Below, in pieces: positions 1 to 5,508 of a stretch of DNA of 5,508 bases. The stretch comes from Gammaproteobacteria bacterium (lineage in GTDB: Bacteria > Pseudomonadota > Gammaproteobacteria > S012-40): the NCBI GenBank assembly GCA_026982215.1, contig JALSHN010000058.1, positions 1 through 5,508 on the forward strand, in the 5' to 3' direction. The notes below the pieces were generated by a model that saw only the letters and a list, made by a program, of their open reading frames with translations, was not told where the DNA came from and did not search any database. A program made the translations under genes and the position numbers. The number at the start of each line of letters is the position of its first letter. Positions within the stretch are counted from its first letter, which is position 1.

Positions 1-1089
1 GAAAGTGCTGCCCTTGCCGGGGATGGAATGCAGCTCCAGCCGCCCGTCCATGGCCTCGGCCAGGCGGCGGCAGATGGCCAGCCCCAGCCCGGTACCACCG
101 TGACGCCGGGTGGAGGAACCGTCCCCTTGAACGAACGCCTGGAAGATGCGTTCCTGGTCCTCGGGACGAATACCGATACCGCTGTCTTCCACCGCCAGGC
201 ACAACCATCCCCCCTGGACCTCGGCCCGGAGCGCCACCCGACCGCGTTCGGTGAATTTCACCGCATTGGAGAGCAGGTTGAACAGGATCTGCCGCAGACG
301 GGCAGCATCGCTCTCGATCCAGCGGGGAAGATCGGGGGCACGCCACAGCACTAGTTCCAGGCCCTTTTCTCCGGCCGGAGCCCGCATCAGGGCCACGGCA
401 TCGTCGAGGAGCTGGTGGAGATCCACGGGGGCGGTCTCCAGGCGCAGGCCGCCGGCCTCGATACGGGAGAGGTCGAGGATGTCGCTGAGCAGGGTCATCA
501 GGTGGCGGGCGGAGCGGTAGGCGGTCTCGGCGAAGTCGCGCTGCTCGGGCGCGAGCTCCCCCTGGGCCAGAAGCTCCAGCATGCCCATCAGACCATGCAG
601 GGGGGTGCGGATCTCGTGGCTCATGTTGGCGAGGAATTCGCTGCGCAGCCGTGCCGCTTCCAGCGCGGCGTCGCGGGCCTGTTTGAGGGTGCGCTCGGTC
701 TCTTTGTGACGATCGACGTTGTAGAGCAGCCCCACCAGGGTATCTTTGCTCCGGGTGAGGGAGATCTCGAACCATACCGGCCGGCCGTCACGGTGGCGCA
801 GACAGAGGTCGTTGTGATCGCCCTCCACCAGCGCTTGGAGGTCCCGGATGGGGGAGTCGGGGTGTATGAAGTCCACCAGCGGCCGGTCGAGGCATTGGGA
901 GACCGGGTAACCGAGAACCCGCTGCCACACCGGGTTGAGATAACTGATCCGCCCGTCGAGATCGCTTTCGATGACGACATCCTGAAGACGCTCCAGCAGG
1001 GTGCGGTAGCGCCGCTCGGCGTGGGTCAGTTCTTCGAGCAGGCGTTGCTGGATCTGTAACTCCAGCTCCGAGGGGGTGGGACCGTTCAC
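1..1089 (-). CDS. PAS-domain sensor histidine kinase, probably hybrid (C-terminus outside the window)
   Basis: A two-component sensor kinase that autophosphorylates on His and passes the phosphate to a receiver domain. 363 residues are visible from a GTG start and the frame is still open at the window edge. Residues 8-35 look helical. A PAS/PAC domain spans about 24-130, with the motifs DGRISYLNP, LGYPV, IHPDS and RHRDGRPVWFE. HisKA follows at about 148-213 with H-box NMSHEIRTPL, the phospho-acceptor being His158. HATPase_c runs from about 258, with N-box residues Asn271 and Asn275, G1 box DSGIGI (302-307) and G2 box GGTGLGL (331-337), so all visible catalytic boxes are intact. There is no signal peptide or hydrophobic segment, so the protein is probably cytoplasmic and senses an internal cue. 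The H-box style is common in BarA/ArcB-like hybrid kinases, so a receiver or Hpt domain may follow off the window; this is inference. The start overlaps the hydrolase stop by four bases and has a GGAGG site upstream. The competing ATG at 1096-1094 is in another frame. Confidence 0.95.
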   Translation of the reverse strand, partial: MNGPTPSELELQIQQRLLEELTHAERRYRTLLERLQDVVIESDLDGRISYLNPVWQRVLGYPVSQCLDRPLVDFIHPDSPIRDLQALVEGDHNDLCLRHRDGRPVWFEISLTRSKDTLVGLLYNVDRHKETERTLKQARDAALEAARLRSEFLANMSHEIRTPLHGLMGMLELLAQGELAPEQRDFAETAYRSARHLMTLLSDILDLSRIEAGGLRLETAPVDLHQLLDDAVALMRAPAGEKGLELVLWRAPDLPRWIESDAARLRQILFNLLSNAVKFTERGRVALRAEVQGGWLCLAVEDSGIGIRPEDQERIFQAFVQGDGSSTRRHGGTGLGLAICRRLAEAMDGRLELHSIPGKGSTF

Positions 1090-1703
1090 GCGGCATCGGC
1101 CTCCAGGCCCAGCTCGTTCAGCAGTTCACCGCTGTCCAGCACTCGGGCATAGAGGGGGAAGATCTGCTCGCAGTAGAAGCGTTGTTCGAAGGCGCTGCGG
1201 GCCAGGGTGCAGTCGCGCAGCACATGGACCTTGAAACCTTGTTCGAAGGCTGCACGACCGGTGGAGTCGATGCAGATGGTGGTCACCGCCCCGGCGAGGA
1301 TCACCTCGTTCACCCCACGCTCGCGCAATACCTCGGAGAGGTGGGTGTTGGCGAAGGCGTTGAGCCCGCGTTTGCCGGGCACCTCGATGATGCGCTCGGC
1401 GTAGGGTTCCAGCTCGGCGATGGTCTCGGAGCCGAAGGCCCCCCCTTGGAAGGCACCGGCCTCTTTGATCACCCCGAGGATGCCCACCGGTTCGTTGATC
1501 TCCTGGTAGTCGGGGGTGAAGCAGATGGGGGTGGAGATCAGGGTGACGGGGCTCTCGCGCAGCGCCGCCAGCAGCGACAGGGTGCGCCGGAGCACGCCAT
1601 CCACGGCGGCGGACTCTTCGAACACCCCGTGAAGGATGCCTTGGGGGGAGAAATAGTCGTTCTGGTAACCAATGAGGATGAGTGCACTCTCCTGCGGATT
1701 CAT
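1086..1703 (-). CDS. Isochorismatase-fold cysteine hydrolase lacking the canonical catalytic Asp
   Basis: A 205-residue protein of the isochorismatase-like superfamily (nicotinamidase PncA, YcaC, RutB, N-carbamoylsarcosine amidohydrolase), at normal length. The first strand reads ALILIGYQNDYF (7-18). It aligns with the family pattern hhhD-x-QNDF, but Gly12 (codon GGT) occupies the place of the catalytic Asp. The catalytic Lys is Lys111 in PGKRGLNAF. The nucleophile elbow is AGAVTTICIDSTGRAAF with Cys144, preceded by the Val140-Thr141 pair where the family has a cis-peptide; the conserved Asp after the next strand is Asp164 (LRDC). The PncA-type metal site (Asp, three His) is absent. No signal peptide is visible, so it is cytoplasmic. 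The ATG has an AAGGA site eight bases upstream, and the end overlaps the kinase start. The substrate cannot be read. Its position beside a carbamoyltransferase makes a carbamoyl or amide compound plausible. Without the Asp it could be a binding protein or use altered chemistry. Fold call is firm; activity is uncertain. Confidence 0.92.
   Translation of the reverse strand: MNPQESALILIGYQNDYFSPQGILHGVFEESAAVDGVLRRTLSLLAALRESPVTLISTPICFTPDYQEINEPVGILGVIKEAGAFQGGAFGSETIAELEPYAERIIEVPGKRGLNAFANTHLSEVLRERGVNEVILAGAVTTICIDSTGRAAFEQGFKVHVLRDCTLARSAFEQRFYCEQIFPLYARVLDSGELLNELGLEADAA
1087..1104 (-). promoter_or_regulatory. Ribosome binding site and coupled GTG start of the sensor kinase
   Basis: On the minus strand GGAGG (1104-1100) lies inside the last codons of the hydrolase, ten bases before the GTG at 1089-1087. 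The GTG shares three bases with GTGA, whose TGA is the hydrolase stop. This arrangement selects the GTG frame, the only one carrying PAS and kinase motifs, over the nearby ATG at 1096-1094. It suggests translational coupling. The spacing is at the long end of normal. Confidence 0.7.
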
Positions 1704-1716
1704 GGGGTCCGTCCTT
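1704..1716 (-). promoter_or_regulatory. Ribosome binding site of the cysteine hydrolase
   Basis: AAGGA (1716-1712 on the minus strand) stands eight bases before the ATG at 1703-1701. This is good Shine-Dalgarno spacing and supports that ATG, which also sits just before the first beta strand of the isochorismatase fold. Confidence 0.75.
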
Positions 1717-1733
1717 CGTGAAATGAATGAATG

Positions 1734-1753
1734 TCGCCCCCGTTATCGCCCCC
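1734..1753 (-). repeat. Short direct repeat GGGGGCGA, two copies 12 bases apart
   Basis: On the minus strand two identical copies of GGGGGCGA (1753-1746 and 1741-1734) are separated by TAAC. They lie about 30-50 bases upstream of the hydrolase ATG. The arrangement of direct half-sites at near one helical turn could be an operator for a response regulator, but at eight G-rich bases in a GC-rich genome chance is a fair alternative. Confidence 0.45.
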
Positions 1754-1789
1754 TATTTCACGTGGCTTTACAACGTGTTTTCTGGGGTT

Positions 1790-4700
1790 TCAGCGCCGCA
1801 GATAGGCCGAGAGGCAGGTGGGGGTGGTCTTGCTGGGGCGTTCCTGCACCCGGGCCGGTGCCACCCCGTCGCTGCGCGTGTCACTCACCACCGCCCCGGG
1901 GAACAGACTGCGACGGGGCAGGCGCCGGGGATGATCCAAACACACCAGCCCCAGGCGAAGCAAGCCCTCGACCCAGGTCTCGCCCCAACGCTCCACCACC
2001 TCCTGCACCGGGCAGGGGCGCTGGGCCAGGGCGGCGAGACGGGCGGCATCGTGTTCGGTCACTTCGTAATGGCTGAAATAGGGGTCGTCGGGAGTGGTGA
2101 GCCGGTAACGCCGTCGCCCGTCGGGGGCTTGGCTCACCTCGGCGTACAGCGCCGGTTCCACCCCCAGGTACCAGCGTTCGTCACCGCGGCGGCTGTCTTC
2201 CCAGCGCTGCCATTGGCGGAAATGGGCTGCCACCCGGTGATGGATGGCGTGCTCGGGGCTGTGGACCACGCGCATCGTCCAGCGGCCGGGTCCACGCTCG
2301 CGCCGGTGGAGGAACAGATAGCCGAAGTCCACCGCGGTGATGCCGGCTTGCCGCAGGTTGTCCACCCAGCGGCACAGTTGCCGCCGGTATTCGTCCAGGC
2401 TCTGGCCGAAGGGGGCATGAGCGTGGGGGATGGCGAAGCGGGCGGCGTCACGGGGGGCGGTGGTGAGAATGAGGCCATCCACCGCTCCGCCGTGCCACCA
2501 GCGGTTCAATTTTTCCGGGTAACCCGCCGGGTTCACCAGGTCGGTGACGATGTGCAACCGCCCACCGGGCCGCAACATCCCGCCGGCGCCTTCGACGATG
2601 CGGGCGAGAATCGCTTCGCCGCCGGCGCCGCCGTCACGAAAAGCCAGTGTGCTGTCGGGGCTGGGGACGAAGGGGGGGTTGGCGAGGATGCGATCGAAGC
2701 GTTCCCCGGCCACGGGTCGATAGAGGTCACCTTGGCGGAATTCAACGTTTTCGAGGCCGTTGAGCTGGGCGTTGAAACGGGCAAAACGCAGCGCTCGGGG
2801 ATTGAGGTCCACGCCCACCACCCGCCCGGCATGGCGGGCAGCCACCAGGGCCTGGATACCGGAACCGGTGCATAGGTCGAGGACGTCGTCTTCGGCACGT
2901 CGGGGAGCGGCGTGCAGCAGACCGACACTGTCGAGCCCCAGGTACATCACCGGCTCTTCGTCGAGACGGTCTTCGGGGTGGATGAAGTAGCGGTGGTCGG
3001 TGGCGATGAGCAGGCCGTCCACCGGGAAGAGGTCCACTGTCGCGGCCCAACCGTCACTCCGTTGCGCCACCAGTCCCAGACGACGCAGTAATGTCCAGCG
3101 TGATTCGCCGAAGATCGCCTTCAGGCGCGCCTCGGGAAGGGCGGCTCGCAGCTGGAACAGGCGGATGAGGTCATCGAGGGGGTCCTGTCCCAGGTGGTAG
3201 CGATCGAGATAGGGCAGCCAGGTGGGTTCCAGACGCTGCAGACTGGCCAGGTCGAGACGGCGGCATAGCGCCTCCTCCCGGTATCCCAGCCCCTGCAGAT
3301 GGTCATGGAGATCCTCCAGCCGGCGATGGAGGCGGAAGTCGGGATCGGCGAAGGGCTCCAGGGTCCGCCGCGCCGGGGGCGGCAGGGGCTCGGCCTCGGC
3401 CAATCGGGGAAGGGGGTCCCCCAGGAGTTGTCGAATACGTGCCCTCAAACGCCGTGCCTGACGGTGGCTGAGTCCCTGATGGCGCCGCAGGGCCTCGCGG
3501 GCGGTGTCGTCGTCGCTCCATTCAGCGATGAACCACTGGGCTTCATCCCAGTCCAGGTGGGCCTCCTCGCCCCTTTTTCCCAACCACAGGCTCTCGCCCC
3601 GTGGGTGGAGTATGAGGCGTCCTTCTCGCCGATGGGCGGGGAGGCGGAGACCATGGGGCAGTCGGCGATGGCGACGGGCGAGCGGTTTGTAGCGCGCCCC
3701 TTCCAGGGAGAGGCGGTCCAGTTCTTCGTCGCTCCATGGGGAGTCCTCGGCCTCGCCATGAAACAGCGCACGATCCAGGGCCTCGACGAGGTGTTCGGGA
3801 TAGTCGGCCCCCTCGGGCAGACCGCGGGGCAGCGTCTCGCGCTCGAGGCGGGCGCGGTGAGCCTGGTAGTCGGCCGGGGGACGGTCGCGTTTGCTGATCC
3901 AGCGGTCTTCGAGAATGAGGTAGTCGATGTCGCTGGCAAGGAAGGTGTCGATGGCCTGCCCGGGGGTCTCGACGATGGGTTGGCCGGCGACGTTGAAACT
4001 GGTGTTGAGCAGGACCGGGGGATCGCCGCGGTGCTCGGCCAGGCGCAGACAGAGGGCGTGGAGGAAGGGGTTGTCTTCGGTGGTGACGGTCTGGACCCGG
4101 CCGCTGCCGTCGACGTGCGTCACTGCGGGGATCCGGGAACGCCAGGCGCTGCGGATGGGTGCGACCAGGAGCATGAAGGGGGCGGGGACGTCGCGCTCGA
4201 AGACCTCGCCCATGCGTTCTCGCGGGATCACCGGGGCAAAGGGGCGAAAGGCCTCGCGGAATTTCACCCGGGCGTTGAGAATGGCCTTCATGTCGGCCAG
4301 CACGGGATCGGCGAGGATAGAGCGGTGTCCCAGGGCGCGGGGACCGAATTCACTGCCGCCACGGAAACAGGCCACCACGTGGCCGCGGGCCAGGGCCTCG
4401 GCGGCACGCTGCAACAAGCCGTCGTCGTCCAGCCGCTCGCCGTGCAACCGTTCGCGCCGCGCTTCCACCGCCCGTTCCACTTCATCGTCATCGTAGCGCC
4501 GGCCCAGGGTGGCCCGGGTGAGCGGCGGGCGCTCCCTTCCCCCGGACTGGGCGTAGGCCCACAGGGCGGCTCCGGCGGCGATTCCGGCATCTCCGGCGGC
4601 GGGAAAGACGAAGATGTCGTCCAGTTCCAGCTCTCGATAGAGCGTGTAGTTGGCCACCGAGTTGAGGGCGACACCGCCGGCGAGGCACAAGCGGCGGACT

Positions 4701-5508
4701 CCAGTCTCGGCCACCGCCAGGGAGACCAGGTGGCGCAAGGCCTCTTCCAGTTCGTGCTGGATCTTCCAGGCCAGGTCCACCAGATAGGGGCGGAGGTAGG
4801 CCTTGCCGCTGCCGTCGTCGTAGTGTTTTTCCAGCGCAGCGAGGTCGAGGAAGATGTCGTAGGCCGGGATGTCCAGCGAGTAGTCTCCAGGACGGGGGGT
4901 GATCCAGCGCGGCCAGCGGTGTTGGGGGCCGCCATAGGCGGCCAGGCCCATGAGTTTGCCAGCCTCGGGGATGCTCACCCCACCCACGCGGGTGACGAAG
5001 CCGGCGCGGCGGCTGATTTCTTCGTAGAGGAATCCGAGGGTGGCCAGGCCGGCCAGGTGGCTGGGGACCCGTTCCTGATGGAGGGGGGTGAGTTGCTCGC
5101 CCTGGGCATGGTAGAGACTGTAGGATTCGGTGAGGCCGTCGCGGGTGCTGCCGCTGGCATCGGCCACCAGGACCACGGCCTCGGGGAAACCGGAAGGCCA
5201 GTAGGCGCTGTAGGCGTGGGCCAGGTGATGGCTGGGCAGGCAGCGGATGCGCCCTTCCAACCCGGGAGGGAGTTGGGCGGCGAGAATCTCGGGACCGTGG
5301 TCTTCACCGGGGAGGTTGGCGGTGACGGTGGCGATGTCGTCCCATCCGATCCCCACACCGTCGAGGCAGTAACGCACCGCTTCCCACGGCGGCTGGACGC
5401 GACGCGGGTCTTCGGCGGCCTGCAGCGACAGTCCCAGACTGTATTTCTGCCCGTCCAGGCGTTCCTGGTGAATGGCGATGCGGATCTCGCCTTCGCAGAC
5501 CAGGGCAG
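1790..5508 (-). CDS. NodU/CmcH-type carbamoyltransferase fused to an NPPF-motif SAM methyltransferase (N-terminus outside the window)
   Basis: One unbroken frame; 1238 residues are visible, numbered here from the window edge. The first residues (ALVCEGEIRIAIHQER) match the start of the carbamoyltransferase ASKHA-like domain, so only about 15-20 residues are missing. Carbamoyltransferase signatures: HHLAHAYSAYWPSGF (93-107), DASGS (116-120), LAGGVALNSVAN (275-286), GDAGIAAGAALW (305-316), then the YrdC-like C-terminal domain with EFGPRALGHRSILADP (386-401), HVDGSGRVQTV (464-474) and LLNTSFNVAGQPIVETP (499-515). It should transfer carbamoyl from carbamoyl phosphate, using ATP, to an unknown hydroxyl. 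Residues 541-725 are unassigned. About 726-1068 forms a methyltransferase with a helical, wHTH-like lead-in (LFQLRAALP, LLRRLGLV). Its SAM motif I is VLDLCTGSGIQAL (875 on), acidic motif II GVDLNP, and active site ANPPFVPSP (Asn943). This resembles DUF7059-linked methyltransferases from memory. Residues 1069-1238 include a possible winged-helix piece (ALAQRPCPVQEVVERWG). The whole is about twice a normal carbamoyltransferase. Substrates are unknown; NPPF suggests methylation of a planar nitrogen. Confidence 0.93.
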   Translation of the reverse strand, partial: ALVCEGEIRIAIHQERLDGQKYSLGLSLQAAEDPRRVQPPWEAVRYCLDGVGIGWDDIATVTANLPGEDHGPEILAAQLPPGLEGRIRCLPSHHLAHAYSAYWPSGFPEAVVLVADASGSTRDGLTESYSLYHAQGEQLTPLHQERVPSHLAGLATLGFLYEEISRRAGFVTRVGGVSIPEAGKLMGLAAYGGPQHRWPRWITPRPGDYSLDIPAYDIFLDLAALEKHYDDGSGKAYLRPYLVDLAWKIQHELEEALRHLVSLAVAETGVRRLCLAGGVALNSVANYTLYRELELDDIFVFPAAGDAGIAAGAALWAYAQSGGRERPPLTRATLGRRYDDDEVERAVEARRERLHGERLDDDGLLQRAAEALARGHVVACFRGGSEFGPRALGHRSILADPVLADMKAILNARVKFREAFRPFAPVIPRERMGEVFERDVPAPFMLLVAPIRSAWRSRIPAVTHVDGSGRVQTVTTEDNPFLHALCLRLAEHRGDPPVLLNTSFNVAGQPIVETPGQAIDTFLASDIDYLILEDRWISKRDRPPADYQAHRARLERETLPRGLPEGADYPEHLVEALDRALFHGEAEDSPWSDEELDRLSLEGARYKPLARRHRRLPHGLRLPAHRREGRLILHPRGESLWLGKRGEEAHLDWDEAQWFIAEWSDDDTAREALRRHQGLSHRQARRLRARIRQLLGDPLPRLAEAEPLPPPARRTLEPFADPDFRLHRRLEDLHDHLQGLGYREEALCRRLDLASLQRLEPTWLPYLDRYHLGQDPLDDLIRLFQLRAALPEARLKAIFGESRWTLLRRLGLVAQRSDGWAATVDLFPVDGLLIATDHRYFIHPEDRLDEEPVMYLGLDSVGLLHAAPRRAEDDVLDLCTGSGIQALVAARHAGRVVGVDLNPRALRFARFNAQLNGLENVEFRQGDLYRPVAGERFDRILANPPFVPSPDSTLAFRDGGAGGEAILARIVEGAGGMLRPGGRLHIVTDLVNPAGYPEKLNRWWHGGAVDGLILTTAPRDAARFAIPHAHAPFGQSLDEYRRQLCRWVDNLRQAGITAVDFGYLFLHRRERGPGRWTMRVVHSPEHAIHHRVAAHFRQWQRWEDSRRGDERWYLGVEPALYAEVSQAPDGRRRYRLTTPDDPYFSHYEVTEHDAARLAALAQRPCPVQEVVERWGETWVEGLLRLGLVCLDHPRRLPRRSLFPGAVVSDTRSDGVAPARVQERPSKTTPTCLSAYLRR

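Larger units (their letters stand above)
1704..1789 (-). other. 86-base intergenic gap between the fusion gene and the hydrolase
   Basis: This is the only non-coding stretch. It is less GC-rich than the flanking genes near the fusion-gene stop and holds a short tandem repeat, AATG three times on the plus strand (1722-1733), a GGGGGCGA direct repeat, and a CACGTG palindrome at 1759-1764. I see no strong stem followed by a T run, so no intrinsic terminator between the genes. A possible -35 TTGTAA and -10 GATAAC on the minus strand are 20 bases apart, too far for a convincing sigma-70 promoter. Readthrough from the upstream gene seems likely, but a secondary promoter cannot be excluded. Confidence 0.5.

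Noticed and set aside
415..1059. A 214-residue plus-strand open frame opposite the kinase.
   Set aside because: The minus frame encodes intact PAS, H-box, N-box and G boxes; the plus frame has no family signature.
788..1096. Minus-strand frame beginning at the ATG at 1096-1094, an alternative gene start after the hydrolase.
   Set aside because: It reads a Pro/Arg-rich shadow out of frame with the kinase; the overlapping GTG at 1089-1087 gives the PAS-kinase frame.
1742..1773. Sigma-70-like promoter (TTGTAA and GATAAC on the minus strand) in front of the hydrolase.
   Set aside because: Each hexamer matches four of six consensus bases, but the 20-base spacing is outside the usual 16-18, so it was not listed as a promoter.
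1759..1777. Inverted repeat CACGT/ACGTG in the gap as a terminator.
   Set aside because: Only five base pairs with a nine-base loop and no T run on either strand.
1727..2875. A 382-residue plus-strand open frame opposite the methyltransferase part of the fusion gene.
   Set aside because: It is an antisense shadow of a GC-rich coding region: low-complexity Gly/Ala/Pro/His composition and no recognisable motif, while the minus strand carries clear family motifs throughout.
5375..5377. GTG as the start of the carbamoyltransferase fusion.
   Set aside because: The frame stays open to the window edge and the 43 codons upstream encode the conserved beginning of the carbamoyltransferase domain (ALVCEGEIRIAIHQER), so the true start is outside the window.

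Overview
This is a GC-rich bacterial window of about 5.5 kb. All three genes lie on the minus strand, so they are read from right to left. The composition (strong G/C third positions, a GTG start, purine-rich Shine-Dalgarno sites) and the family signatures suggest a proteobacterium. A gammaproteobacterium is my best guess, but nothing here fixes the taxon. Two genes are cut by the window: the first loses a short N-terminal piece on the right, and the last loses its C-terminus on the left. There are no tRNAs, rRNAs, CRISPR arrays, insertion sequences or other mobile-element marks.

Layout in order of transcription. (1) 5508-1790 is one very long reading frame (1238 residues visible). It fuses a NodU/CmcH/TobZ-type O-carbamoyltransferase to a segment of about 185 residues that I cannot assign. 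After that come a class I SAM-dependent methyltransferase with a helical N-terminal region and an NPPF active-site motif, and a C-terminal region that is possibly winged-helix-like. (2) After an 86-base gap, 1703-1086 encodes a 205-residue isochorismatase-fold cysteine hydrolase. It keeps the family Lys and Cys, but the usual catalytic Asp is Gly. (3) Overlapping its stop codon by four bases (GTGA), 1089-1 encodes a soluble PAS-HisKA-HATPase sensor kinase. Its H-box resembles that of hybrid kinases, and its end lies outside the window.

The same-strand order and the four-base overlap suggest one expression unit, with the hydrolase and kinase translationally coupled. Carbamoyltransferases move a carbamoyl group from carbamoyl phosphate to a hydroxyl. 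NPPY/F methyltransferases typically methylate planar nitrogens, including amide nitrogens. Several isochorismatase-fold hydrolases (N-carbamoylsarcosine amidohydrolase, biuret hydrolase, RutB) cleave carbamoyl or ureido bonds. A plausible but unproven reading is a small-molecule circuit: the fusion protein makes a carbamoylated, perhaps methylated compound, the hydrolase-fold protein degrades or binds it, and the cytoplasmic kinase reports on it. This is inference from domain content and gene order. No substrate can be read from the sequence.
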